A DNA stretch of 64,000 nucleotides from Paenibacillus xylanexedens (GTDB taxonomy: Bacteria > Bacillota > Bacilli > Paenibacillales > Paenibacillaceae): contig NZ_VEIO01000001.1 in assembly GCF_007680605.1 (NCBI RefSeq), positions 868,001-932,000 on the forward strand, given 5' to 3'. Positions within the stretch are counted from its first letter, which is position 1. Each line of letters opens with the position of its first letter. The notes under the pieces were generated by a model that was not told where the DNA came from, made no database searches, and was given only the letters and a program-made list of their open reading frames with translations. The position numbers and the translations under genes were made by a program. Of the stretch, positions 28,510 to 36,876 are shown in pieces.

Positions 28510-29319
28510 ATGAGCGAAAACAACAAACACGTTAACACTGAATCAGCAAACGATGAACTGGAAGCACGTAATTATAGTTCCAAAAAATATCGTACCCCCG
28601 ACGGGGTTCCTGCAGATATCGTCATGTTCACCTTGACGAAGCGGGAGCGCAAAACGGTAACGAAAACCCTCCCGATTCGGGAGTTAAAGGTTATGTTAAT
28701 TAAACGCAAGGGCTGGCCGTTTGCCGGAAGGTGGGCATTGCCAGGTGGCTTTTGCCAAGAGAATGAGTCCATTTACGGTGCCGCGAAGCGCGAATTGATG
28801 GAGGAGACCGGTGTAGACGGCGGACATCTCGAATATCTGAACGTTTACAGTCAGCCCGGACGTGACCCCAGAGGTTGGATTATCTCTCATGCCTTCTTTG
28901 CACTTGTAGAGGAATGGATGCTGGAACACAGGCAGGCAGCAGATGATGCGGAAGATGTTGGGTTGTTTACGATCCAGGAGGCACTGGAAGAACTGGAACT
29001 CGCTTTTGATCACAGAACGATCATCGAGGATGCTTACAGACGAATCCAGCAGCAGATGCTGGAGACAACGATTGCAAGACAGTTTCTGCCGCGTGATTTC
29101 ACGTTAAGTGAATTATATCAGGTCATCCAGAGTGTTGTGCCCGATTTCGAAGAGCCTAACTTTATTCGTAAAATAACATCAACACGCAGCCGTAAAGGGA
29201 TTGTCGAGGAAGTGCGTGACGATGAGGGCAATCTGGTCAGCTCCAATCAGTACTCCCAACGTCCGGCACAGCTGTATCGATTCACCGAACTAGTACCTCG
29301 TTTATCGATCTATACGTAA
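28510..29319 (+). CDS. Nudix protein with C-terminal winged helix, NrtR-like
   Basis: 269 residues. Nudix domain at about 35-165 with an intact box GFCQENESIYGAAKRELMEE (about residues 79-98, then TGV), so ADP-ribose hydrolysis is possible; C-terminal domain at about 175-268 resembles the winged helix of NrtR regulators (FTLSELYQVIQSVV, then FIRKITSTRSRKGI). NrtR proteins sense ADP-ribose and repress NAD genes. The two following genes are nicotinamidase and nicotinate phosphoribosyltransferase, which fits well. ATG 28510 is chosen; GTG 28501 is in frame and nearly as good. Could instead be only an ADP-ribose pyrophosphatase. Confidence 0.82.
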   Translation: MSENNKHVNTESANDELEARNYSSKKYRTPDGVPADIVMFTLTKRERKTVTKTLPIRELKVMLIKRKGWPFAGRWALPGGFCQENESIYGAAKRELMEETGVDGGHLEYLNVYSQPGRDPRGWIISHAFFALVEEWMLEHRQAADDAEDVGLFTIQEALEELELAFDHRTIIEDAYRRIQQQMLETTIARQFLPRDFTLSELYQVIQSVVPDFEEPNFIRKITSTRSRKGIVEEVRDDEGNLVSSNQYSQRPAQLYRFTELVPRLSIYT

Positions 29320-29366
29320 AAGCGTATGATGCATTCAACCATATTCAAACCAAGGGAGTGTGGACG

Positions 29367-29924
29367 ATGAAAGCATTGATTGTTATTGATTTTACAAAAG
29401 ATTTTGTCACGGGAGCATTGCCTGTGGGTCAGCCGGCCGTTGAAATTCAGGAAACGGTAGCGGCGATTACCGAGGCGTATCTCCATAATAAAGATGAAGT
29501 GATCATGGCGGTAGATTTGCATGAAAAAAATGATCCTTATCATCCGGAAACGGTACTTTTCCCGCCTCATAACATTCGTGACACAGAGGGAAGACAGTTA
29601 TACGGTCGTCTTGCCGAGGTAATGGAGAAGCACGCGAGTGAAATCCGCTGGATGGATAAAACGAGATATAGCGCGTTCTGCGGAACGGATCTGGAACTGA
29701 AGCTGCGTGAACGAGGCATAACAGATATTGCGCTAATCGGGGTATGTACAGATATATGTGTATTACATACTGCTGTGGATGCTTATAACAAAGGATTCCA
29801 TATTACGATCTATGAGGATGCTGTAGCCAGTTTTAACCCTGCTGGGCATGAATGGGCGCTTGGGCACTTTCGTTCCAGTATGGGGGCACAGGTGGTTAAG
29901 GCAAGTGAAACGATTTTGGCCTGA
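29367..29924 (+). CDS. pncA: nicotinamidase / isochorismatase-family hydrolase
   Basis: 185 residues. Converts nicotinamide to nicotinate in NAD salvage. Catalytic triad: Asp near residue 8 (VIDFTKDF), Lys in MDKTRYSAF (near 95) and Cys in GVCTDICVLHTA (near 130); metal-binding DLHEKNDPYHPE is at about 50-61. ATG 29367 follows AAGGGAGTG. It lies 47 bases after the NrtR-like gene and 93 before pncB with no terminator between, so the three make one operon. Confidence 0.93.
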   Translation: MKALIVIDFTKDFVTGALPVGQPAVEIQETVAAITEAYLHNKDEVIMAVDLHEKNDPYHPETVLFPPHNIRDTEGRQLYGRLAEVMEKHASEIRWMDKTRYSAFCGTDLELKLRERGITDIALIGVCTDICVLHTAVDAYNKGFHITIYEDAVASFNPAGHEWALGHFRSSMGAQVVKASETILA

Positions 29925-30017
29925 TTCGCCACCGAACATTGCGGTGTAATCAGCTTTAAGCCCGTATTTTCAGAAATGGATCTGAGAAACGAGCGGAAGT
30001 CAGAGAGGATGAGACAA

Positions 30018-31472
30018 ATGCAGACAACAAGCCTGGCTTTACATACGGATAAATATCAGATCAACATGATGTATGCGCACTGGGTGAATGGTACACACAA
30101 ACGGAAGGCGGTATTTGAAGCCTACTTCCGTAAGCTTCCTTTTGGTAACGGTTATGCCGTATTTGCCGGACTGGAACGTATTGTGAATTATATTAGCCAG
30201 CTTCGCTTCACGATGGAGGACATCAAGTTTTTATCCAAACAACCAGAGAACTATGATCCGGTCTTTCTGGAGGAATTGCTTCAGTTCTCTTTCCAGGGAA
30301 CGATTCATTCCATGAAGGAAGGTGCAATTGTTTTTCCTGACGAACCGCTCATTCGGGTTGAAGGCTCTATTATGGAGACACAGCTGGTGGAAACGGCAAT
30401 CCTTAACTTCATGAATTATCAGACACTGATTGCAACGAAAGCATCTCGTATTAAACAGGTGGCGCAGCAAGATACATTGCTTGAATTCGGAACACGCCGT
30501 GCACAAGAAGCGGATGCTGCGATTTGGGGTGCGCGTGCTTCATATGTTGCCGGTTTTCATGCGACGTCCAATATGCTGGCTGGTGAACAGTTTGGCATTC
30601 CGACAGCAGGTACACACGCACATTCATGGGTGCAAAGCTTTATGACGGAGCAGGAGGCGTTTGATGCGTATGCAAGAGTGCTACCGGATCAGGTGACGCT
30701 ACTCGTGGATACGTTTGATACGCTGAATAGCGGCGTACCTCATGCAATCAAAACAGCCAAATGGCTGGAGAGTCAAGGCAAAAAGATGAATGCCATTCGT
30801 CTGGATAGCGGCGACCTTGCCTATCTTTCGATTCAGGCCCGTCAGATGTTGGATGAAGCCGGACTGGACTATGTGAAAATCGTAGCTTCGAATGATCTCG
30901 ATGAGAATACGATCTTTAACTTGAAAGCTCAAGGTGCACGGATCGACACATGGGGTGTCGGCACACAGTTGATTACCGCATCGGATCAGCCTTCTTTGGG
31001 AGGTGTCTACAAGCTGGTAGAGCGTGAAGTGAACGGAGAAATGTTGCCAACGCTTAAAATATCGGCCAATCCCGAGAAGGTGTCGACACCGGGTAAAAAA
31101 GAAGTCTTCCGCATCATTGATCCGAAGCATGGCAAAGCTATTGCGGATTATATCTGCTATCCGGATGAGGAGCAACCGCTGCAGGGAGGACCGCTCAAGC
31201 TGTTCAACCCGCTACATCCTTATCTGAAAAAAACGGTAACCCGTTATGAAGCGGTTAACATGCTGGAGCCGATATTTGTGAATGGACGTAAAGTGTACGA
31301 GTTGCCTACGCTCGATGAAATACGCGCGTACCATAAGGAGCAGTTGAACCTTTTCTGGCCGGAGTACCAACGGAAGCTGAACCCGGAAATTTACCGCGTA
31401 AACATCAGCCCGGCCGCATGGAATATGAAGCAAAAGTTGATTGCTGAGCATGTGAAATCAACGGAAGAGTAA
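30018..31472 (+). CDS. pncB: nicotinate phosphoribosyltransferase
   Basis: 484 residues. Makes nicotinate mononucleotide from nicotinate and PRPP, the step after PncA. Family blocks include LALHTDKYQINMMYAHW at the start, EFGTRRAQ near 160, GTHAHSWV near 198 and IRLDSGDLA near 260. ATG 30018 is preferred, with GAGAGGATGAG ahead of it; ATG 29976 and 30009 are in frame but lack ribosome sites. Ends in a clear terminator, closing the operon. Confidence 0.95.
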   Translation: MQTTSLALHTDKYQINMMYAHWVNGTHKRKAVFEAYFRKLPFGNGYAVFAGLERIVNYISQLRFTMEDIKFLSKQPENYDPVFLEELLQFSFQGTIHSMKEGAIVFPDEPLIRVEGSIMETQLVETAILNFMNYQTLIATKASRIKQVAQQDTLLEFGTRRAQEADAAIWGARASYVAGFHATSNMLAGEQFGIPTAGTHAHSWVQSFMTEQEAFDAYARVLPDQVTLLVDTFDTLNSGVPHAIKTAKWLESQGKKMNAIRLDSGDLAYLSIQARQMLDEAGLDYVKIVASNDLDENTIFNLKAQGARIDTWGVGTQLITASDQPSLGGVYKLVEREVNGEMLPTLKISANPEKVSTPGKKEVFRIIDPKHGKAIADYICYPDEEQPLQGGPLKLFNPLHPYLKKTVTRYEAVNMLEPIFVNGRKVYELPTLDEIRAYHKEQLNLFWPEYQRKLNPEIYRVNISPAAWNMKQKLIAEHVKSTEE

Positions 31473-31498
31473 TATCGTAGCTGTGTGTGAGAGTCAGG

Positions 31499-31537
31499 AA
31501 GGCATAACCGGTAGGGATTACCGGCTTATGCCTTTTT
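31499..31537 (+). terminator. rho-independent terminator after pncB
   Basis: GGCATAACCGGTA pairs with TACCGGCTTATGCC (one bulge) and leads into TTTTT. The rest of the gap to 31875 (about 340 bases) shows no gene or RNA motif that I can support. Confidence 0.9.
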
Positions 31538-31875
31538 GATGTGATGATATGATGATTCTCAATTAACATGTGTGCAGTTTCATAGAAGTATGCTGGAGGA
31601 AGATGTACACTGTCTGAATAAGCAATAATTGTGAAGCGACTTTTGCACAGCATCCCATCCCACCCCATCCATTGCATCACCTTTCCCAGGCATTGTCCCA
31701 AGTAAAATCGAATCATTATTTCTCGGGAAAGCGCAGGAAACGCCAAATGCCGCCACATTCCGAAAGTGACTTCGACAGGAAGGGGCACCTTAGAAAAACT
31801 GGTGATCTGGAATGAAAATCAGCTCTGTTTCAAATTGATGTCAGCAGGGGATGAAAGGTAGAGGAGGGGTGGCTA

Positions 31876-32520
31876 ATGAGATACATGCTTGGACTACTAT
31901 GGGTTGCATTTATAGCTTATGCGCTCTTTATGGCGCCGGGGAACTCCCCCGCGAATGATCCGATATTCAAAGAATTACTTACATTGCAGAGCAAGGAGCC
32001 ATGGCTATTGACGGTGTTCTCATGGCTAGGCATTTTCCCGGCTGTGTATGCATGTATTTTACTTCGAAAATCAGTCACAGCTTCGAAGGGACAACGGATA
32101 CCAGCATGGCCGTTTGTCTTGTTTTCTTTTGGGCTTGGAGCATTTGCATTATTGCCCTATTTCGCGTTGATTGCACCATCCCGAACAGGCATACATGATC
32201 CAGTACCATTTGTTAAACAGTCGAAGCGAGGTGTTTCGCGACTGGTTTCGCATAAGCTGACACATCTGATCCTGTTATTACTAACACTAGGAACAGCACT
32301 TTATGCGTTGATCGAGGGCAATCCCGATCGCTTCGTGAATGCTTTTTATCAATCCTCGTTTGTACATATCATGACGATTGATTTCGTAGTACTGACGTTG
32401 CTGTCCACGTATGCTATCTATCACGATGCCAGAGTGAACGGACGAACAACAAACTGGGCGTGGGCAGGATTACTGCCGCTTGCAGGGCCATTATTATATT
32501 TGCTTACGGAACGAAAATAA
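31876..32520 (+). CDS. multi-pass membrane protein of unknown function
   Basis: 214 residues with about six hydrophobic segments (for example LLWVAFIAYALFMA, TVFSWLGIFPAVYACILL, FVLFSFGLGAFALLPYFALI, LTHLILLLLTLGTALYALI, MTIDFVVLTLLSTYAIYH, WAWAGLLPLAGPLLYLLT). No catalytic motif seen. ATG 31876 follows GAGGAGGGG. It ends 13 bases before the reductase gene, whose ribosome site directly follows its stop, so they are probably co-transcribed. Family not recognised. Confidence 0.8.
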   Translation: MRYMLGLLWVAFIAYALFMAPGNSPANDPIFKELLTLQSKEPWLLTVFSWLGIFPAVYACILLRKSVTASKGQRIPAWPFVLFSFGLGAFALLPYFALIAPSRTGIHDPVPFVKQSKRGVSRLVSHKLTHLILLLLTLGTALYALIEGNPDRFVNAFYQSSFVHIMTIDFVVLTLLSTYAIYHDARVNGRTTNWAWAGLLPLAGPLLYLLTERK

Positions 32521-32533
32521 GGAGATGAGACTA

Positions 32534-33541
32534 ATGAAAGAACAATTTCAGGCTTATGTAATACGCAAAGATGATCAAAAGGGGGTTACAGCCAATCTTG
32601 AGCAGTTGAAAAAAGAAGACCTTCCTAACGGGGATGTGACCGTACAGGTACACTATTCCAGTGTGAATTATAAGGACGGATTAGCGTCTCTTGAAAAAGG
32701 GGGTGTCATACGGAATTATCCAATGGTGCCTGGAATCGATATGGCCGGGACGGTAGATGAATCCGTGAGTGGTCGTTTTGCACCTGGGGATCGGGTCATT
32801 AGTACGGGATTTGAACCCGGGGTCTCCCATTACGGGGGATATAGTGAATATGCTCGTCTTCGTAGTGAGTGGTTAGTGCCTCTCCCGCAAGGGCTGAGTG
32901 AAAAAGAAGCGATGGCTATTGGAACGGCAGGGTTCACCGCCGGACTCTCGGTAGACGCCTTGTTACAAGCGGGAGTAGCGCCAGAAATGGGCAAAGTTCT
33001 CGTTACTGGCGCCACGGGAGGCGTTGGTAGTATGGCAATAGCTATCCTTGTGAAGCTTGGTTTTGAAGTGACGGCAAGCACGGGTAAGAAGCAACAAGAA
33101 GAGGAACTGCTTCGCAGCTTGGGAGCCTCCGAAGTCATTTCACGCGAGGAGGCTGATGCTCCAGTCGGGGGAGCAATGGGCAAACAAAAGTGGGCAGGTG
33201 TAGTTGATCCTACAGCGGGGCCGGCACTGGCGGAGCGGTTGAAACAGGTACAGTATGGTGGAGCAGTTGCTGTATCCGGGTTAACTGGGGGCAACGGATT
33301 TGAATCAACGGTCTTTCCATTCATTTTGCGTGGCATCCAGTTGATCGGCATTGATTCGGTGTATTGTCCTATGGAACGTAGAGAACGGATCTGGAACAAG
33401 CTGGGCGGTGAATGGAAGCCAGACCGTGCTCTTTCGCTGGGAGTTCGGGAAATTACACTTGATCAATTGCCGCATACATTAGAGAACATACTACAGGGTG
33501 GTGCAGTTGGGCGTACCGTTGTACGTGTCTCCTCTGAATAA
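32534..33541 (+). CDS. acuI: acryloyl-CoA reductase-type quinone oxidoreductase (AcuI/YhdH)
   Basis: 335 residues, medium-chain dehydrogenase/reductase without the structural zinc cysteines. NADPH-binding VLVTGATGGVGSMAI is at about 155-169; the N-terminal SSVNYKDGLA and VPGIDMAGTV are standard for AcuI/YhdH. Members reduce acryloyl-CoA to propionyl-CoA and detoxify reactive enones. ATG 32534 has GGAGATGAG ahead. Downstream spacing of 93 bases contains no strong terminator. Confidence 0.9.
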   Translation: MKEQFQAYVIRKDDQKGVTANLEQLKKEDLPNGDVTVQVHYSSVNYKDGLASLEKGGVIRNYPMVPGIDMAGTVDESVSGRFAPGDRVISTGFEPGVSHYGGYSEYARLRSEWLVPLPQGLSEKEAMAIGTAGFTAGLSVDALLQAGVAPEMGKVLVTGATGGVGSMAIAILVKLGFEVTASTGKKQQEEELLRSLGASEVISREEADAPVGGAMGKQKWAGVVDPTAGPALAERLKQVQYGGAVAVSGLTGGNGFESTVFPFILRGIQLIGIDSVYCPMERRERIWNKLGGEWKPDRALSLGVREITLDQLPHTLENILQGGAVGRTVVRVSSE

Positions 33542-33634
33542 TGCTTACTTGGAATAAAATGTGTATCTCCTAGCCATGCTAATTCTACCTGAAAGAGTCA
33601 CAAATACTGTGACTCATGGAAAGGAAGGATAGAC

Positions 33635-34198
33635 ATGCTGTTAAAGGAGAAAAATCCGAACCTGATGGGGCGGAATGTAAAACGATTTTTGATGTTAAGT
33701 GGCTTGGTAATCCTGAGCGTAGTATCTCTAACGGCTTGCACATCCTCATCTATTGAGCAGGAACGTAAGCTCTATACAGGGGAAGCAACAACAGAAGGGA
33801 ATTTCAGAGCCAAGCAACAAGGTCATGGCTTAAACGGTACGTTAGCGAGAGAAATGACAAGCGGTTTTGCTGCCAAACGTATTAAGCTGATGAACAATAT
33901 GTTCGAGGATGATGCTAATGGCGGCATGTCATATATGTATTTATTGAATGGTAGTGCAAGACATATCGTGAAAGTACACATTTATCGTGACGCGAAAATC
34001 CGTGCAGCACGAATGGAAGAAATGTATGGGGAACCTAAAGGAAATGCCGTTCTGGAGAATGTAATGGGCAGAACGACGATTCGTAGCAAAGGGCATGTAT
34101 CATTGGTTTATACGGCTTCCGGTGGAGAGAAAGATGTGTATGCTCAGGACGTCCTGCAAGTATTTGAAGATGTATTGCAACAAATAAAAGAGCAGTGA
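33635..34198 (+). CDS. lipoprotein of unknown function
   Basis: 187 residues. A lipoprotein signal peptide ends in LTAC (Cys35), so the protein should be anchored on the outer face of the membrane. The mature part is a small alpha/beta domain of about 150 residues (MYLLNGSARHIVKVHIYRD, GHVSLVYTASGG) with no motif I can name. ATG 33635 follows GGAAGGATAG. Stands alone between acuI and the convergent moaB, sharing the bidirectional terminator at 34225. Confidence 0.82.
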   Translation: MLLKEKNPNLMGRNVKRFLMLSGLVILSVVSLTACTSSSIEQERKLYTGEATTEGNFRAKQQGHGLNGTLAREMTSGFAAKRIKLMNNMFEDDANGGMSYMYLLNGSARHIVKVHIYRDAKIRAARMEEMYGEPKGNAVLENVMGRTTIRSKGHVSLVYTASGGEKDVYAQDVLQVFEDVLQQIKEQ

Positions 34199-34224
34199 CA
34201 TACAAGCTGTCCAAGTGAGATAAC

Positions 34225-34254
34225 AAACCCGTCTGAATGATTCAGACGGGTTTA
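34225..34254. terminator. bidirectional terminator between lipoprotein gene and moaB
   Basis: AAACCCGTCTGA-ATGA-TTCAGACGGGTTT is a 12-bp perfect stem. It includes the last codons and stop of moaB on the minus strand. Confidence 0.85.
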
Positions 34255-34760
34255 TATATTTCGCGCATGACATGGCGCAGTTCAGGCAAAATAATGCGTT
34301 CCATGGCAAGTTTAACGGCTCCGCGAGAGCCTGGCATTGAAAATACAGCTGTACGCCCGATAGTTCCGGCAACTGCCCGGCTGAGAATAGCTGCTGAACC
34401 AATATCTTCGGAATAACTTAAGTAACGGAATATTTCACCAAAGCCCGGCAGTTCTTTGTCCAGAAGGGAAGATACTGCCTCATATGTAGTATCCCTTGGA
34501 GCAATACCGGTACCCCCGCTTAACAGTACAGCCTCGATATCATCCCGCACAACAGCATCTTGCAGAATCGTCTGAATCCGTTCTGTCTCGTCAGGTGTAA
34601 TGATATACTCCACAACCTGATATCCAGCTTGGTGTAATAACTCATGCATGAGTTGACCGCTCATGTCCGTTTCTTTGGTACGTGTGTCCGAAACGGTAAC
34701 AACCATGCAGGCGACCGTTTGCGGAGCTTCCTGACGGTGCTGTTCAACTGAATTGGTCAT
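34242..34760 (-). CDS. moaB: molybdenum cofactor biosynthesis protein MoaB/Mog
   Basis: 172 residues. MoCF domain; adenylates molybdopterin before molybdenum insertion in the Mog-type activity. VSDTRTKETD, LLSGGTGIAPRD (near 85), ELPGFGEIFR and SMPGSRGAVKLA are the conserved molybdopterin-binding blocks. The ATG at 34760 follows GAGGAGG by seven bases; the longer frame to 34775 runs into that ribosome site. No other molybdenum genes adjoin it. Confidence 0.93.
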   Translation of the reverse strand: MTNSVEQHRQEAPQTVACMVVTVSDTRTKETDMSGQLMHELLHQAGYQVVEYIITPDETERIQTILQDAVVRDDIEAVLLSGGTGIAPRDTTYEAVSSLLDKELPGFGEIFRYLSYSEDIGSAAILSRAVAGTIGRTAVFSMPGSRGAVKLAMERIILPELRHVMREIYKPV

Positions 34761-34859
34761 TGAAATCCTCCTCAAATAAACATGTCCTCATAGCATAGAC
34801 TATTCATGTTAATCAGGCAATGAAGTTTTCGTCAACAGAACAGGCATATTGCACAACAA

Positions 34860-34888
34860 TTGAAGGATAGTGTACACTCGCTTAATAG
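34860..34888 (+). promoter_or_regulatory. probable sigma-A promoter of the CobW-family gene
   Basis: TTGAAG (34860-34865), 17-base spacer, TAATAG (34883-34888). I looked for a Zur-type box around it and did not find one. Confidence 0.5.
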
Positions 34889-34927
34889 AGTCAGACTAAG
34901 GATAGAGATGGGCAGAGAGGTGTGTAA

Positions 34928-36028
34928 ATGATGAGTATCTTCAATGAACAAAAACCAAGTATTCCTGTATATATTTTGTCCGGTTTTTTAGGTAGCGGTA
35001 AAACGACATTGCTTGTTAAGCTCATAGAATACTGGAAACAGAAGGGTCTGCGGCCGGCTGTGGTGATGAATGAACTCGGTGAAGTGAATCTGGATGGTCA
35101 GATCGTAGATGAGGAAGTGCCCATGACAGAAATGTTGGGCGGATGCATTTGCTGTACTGTACGAGGAGATCTTGGACTGCAGCTGGCAGACCTCGTTCAA
35201 GAAGAGTCACCCGATGTTATCGTAATCGAGGCAACGGGTGCAGCGAATCCGATGGAAATTTTGGATGCGGTGACGGAAACATCTCTATATATGCGTTTGG
35301 AGTTGAAAAGTTTGATCACCGTAGTGGATGCGGCACATCTGTCAGGTCTGTATCAGGAGCAAAAGGGAAAAACCTTCAAATTGATGCAAGAACAGATTCG
35401 TTGCGCTTCGGTGTTGCTTTTGAATAAAACCGACCGGGTTCAAGAGCAGCAACTGCAGGATTTGGAAGAGCTTCTGAATAAATGGAATGGCTTTGCTCCC
35501 GTGATCCCAACGGTCAAATGTGAAGTGTCTATCGAACAATTGCTTCATAGTGGTGCCGACGTCCACATTCACCAATCCAATATAGCAGGCGATGCATCGG
35601 AAAATGCAGGCGAGACTCATGTGCATACAGATGCTTGCCGTACTCACGGTTGCAATCATGGACATGAGCACACGGATCAACGTGGTAGCAATCATTCAAG
35701 CGACCAACACGAGCATTCTGTCAAGCCACATACATCACATGAACATGTCATGGTATACACACATTATTTCAGGCAACCTGTGAACAGCGAAGCATTCGAA
35801 CAGTTTGTGGCTAGCTTGCCGCGTGACGTATATCGGGCCAAGGGAATCCTTTCGTTTAGCGATACCGCAAGCCGGTTCTGGTTCCAGTATGCCTATCGTG
35901 AATCAGATTACATGAAAATTACACCTCAAGGTGATGTGCCGAATGTAGCTGTGTTTATCGGTGAGCATTTTGATCAAACTGCCATCCGCGAACAATTGCT
36001 GGAATTGGAAGCGGTAAAACAAGACTAG
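34928..36028 (+). CDS. CobW/ZNG1-family metallochaperone GTPase
   Basis: 366 residues. G3E GTPase: Walker A GFLGSGKTT at 19-27, the metal-binding CxCC at 73-76 (GGCICC), and LNKTDRV as the base-recognition loop near 160. Between the GTPase and the C-terminal CobW domain there is a His-rich stretch of about 50 residues (about 215-270) with many HxH units and one Cys pair, a likely metal reservoir. Such proteins deliver zinc, or less often cobalt or iron, to client enzymes. Start ATG 34928 with GAGAGGTGTG. The gene is followed 73 bases later by a copper-storage-like protein. Confidence 0.9.
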   Translation: MMSIFNEQKPSIPVYILSGFLGSGKTTLLVKLIEYWKQKGLRPAVVMNELGEVNLDGQIVDEEVPMTEMLGGCICCTVRGDLGLQLADLVQEESPDVIVIEATGAANPMEILDAVTETSLYMRLELKSLITVVDAAHLSGLYQEQKGKTFKLMQEQIRCASVLLLNKTDRVQEQQLQDLEELLNKWNGFAPVIPTVKCEVSIEQLLHSGADVHIHQSNIAGDASENAGETHVHTDACRTHGCNHGHEHTDQRGSNHSSDQHEHSVKPHTSHEHVMVYTHYFRQPVNSEAFEQFVASLPRDVYRAKGILSFSDTASRFWFQYAYRESDYMKITPQGDVPNVAVFIGEHFDQTAIREQLLELEAVKQD

Positions 36029-36039
36029 GATAATGGTTC

Positions 36040-36098
36040 AAAGTTCCTCCCTGGTGGGTATTAAGAAGCATAGCAAACTTTGCCTGGGAGGTAACTTT
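36040..36098 (+). promoter_or_regulatory. hairpin that can mask the ribosome site of the Cys-rich gene
   Basis: AAAGTTCCTCCC (36040-36051) pairs with GGGAGG-T-AACTTT (36086-36098), with one bulged T and two extra pairs in the loop side. The 3' arm contains the GGGAGG ribosome site of the gene at 36101. There is no T run, so control of translation is more likely than termination. Confidence 0.6.
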
Positions 36099-36100
36099 AA

Positions 36101-36436
36101 ATGACACAACAACAATACCAACAATGTATCGATGCTTGCCTGGAGTGCATGAATGCTTGCAATGTATGTTACATATCAAGTTTGAAAGAATATGATTTGG
36201 CGATGCTCCGTGACTGTATTCGTTTGAACCGGGAATGTGCTGATATTTGTGCATTTGCAGCGCAAGCGATGACACGTGGAAGTGATTTCATCGGTGAAAT
36301 CTGTGAACTGTGTGTCAAAGCATGCGAAGCCTGCGCAGCAGAATGTGGGAAACATGATCATGATCATTGTCAGGCTTGCGCTGAAGCTTGCCGTAGATGT
36401 GCTGAGGCTTGCCGTTTAATGGCTGCGGTTGCCTGA
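36101..36436 (+). CDS. four-helix-bundle copper-storage-like protein (Csp/DUF326)
   Basis: 111 residues with 18 cysteines, mostly spaced as CxxxC or CxxC along helices (CIDACLECMNACNVC, then CELCVKACEACAAEC and CQACAEACRRCAEAC), plus a HDHDH patch. This is the pattern of cytosolic Csp proteins (YhjQ-like), whose tetramers hold many Cu(I) ions in a four-helix bundle. No signal peptide, so the cytosolic Csp3 type. ATG 36101 with GGGAGGTAAC upstream, within the hairpin described. Downstream of the CobW GTPase, suggesting a shared metal-handling role. Confidence 0.9.
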   Translation: MTQQQYQQCIDACLECMNACNVCYISSLKEYDLAMLRDCIRLNRECADICAFAAQAMTRGSDFIGEICELCVKACEACAAECGKHDHDHCQACAEACRRCAEACRLMAAVA

Positions 36437-36469
36437 ACGGTCTTCGGTTATCAATATTAAATAACGGGG

Positions 36470-36498
36470 TTGCTAATCTATACCATAATATGTATAAT
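36470..36498 (+). promoter_or_regulatory. sigma-A promoter of the argS T-box transcript
   Basis: TTGCTA (36470-36475), 17-base spacer, perfect TATAAT (36493-36498). Confidence 0.75.
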
Positions 36499-36504
36499 GA
36501 TTTG

Positions 36505-36833
36505 AAATGATCGAAACAGCAATATCCGTGATCGGGAGAGTAGCCCAGATTCAGGCCATGGCAGCGAGCCGGGACAGGTGTAAGCCGGTATGTGATGAAC
36601 TGTGTGAAGCGCACCCGTGAGATGGTTATCCGAAGTCATGTATAAGCGCCATTTGGCGTTCGTTATATATGGATTTGAGGGCAATCCGGCATGCAACCGT
36701 TATTTGCACCGAGCGGATCGGTTTAACCTGACTTGCAGTTTGCTGTAATGAAGGTGACTGTTCACTTAGAGTGGTACCGCGGGAACTGTAAACACAGCTC
36801 TCGTCTCTTTTTAAAGAGACGAGAGTTTTTTTG
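36505..36833 (+). promoter_or_regulatory. T-box riboswitch controlling argS
   Basis: The T-box antiterminator sequence AGAGTGGTACCGCGG lies at 36768-36782 and is followed by a terminator with a 13-bp stem (CTCTCGTCTCTTT and its complement, 36798-36825) and eight T. Upstream are about 260 bases of structured stem I-III leader with the usual GGGAGAGTAGCCCAGA start. A CGC triplet in GTGTGAAGCGCACC (around 36601-36614) is a fair candidate for the arginine specifier codon. Uncharged tRNA-Arg would stabilise the antiterminator and switch on argS. Confidence 0.92.
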
Positions 36834-36876
36834 CGTTTATTTTAGGCATAGTTTATGCAGAGAAGGAGTGCTCGAT

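Noticed and set aside
34776..34927. Search for a Zur box before the CobW-family gene
   Set aside because: No sequence close to TCGTAATNATTACGA was found.
36733..36876. Upstream extension of the argS frame
   Set aside because: It passes through the T-box and its terminator, so it cannot be translated as part of ArgRS.
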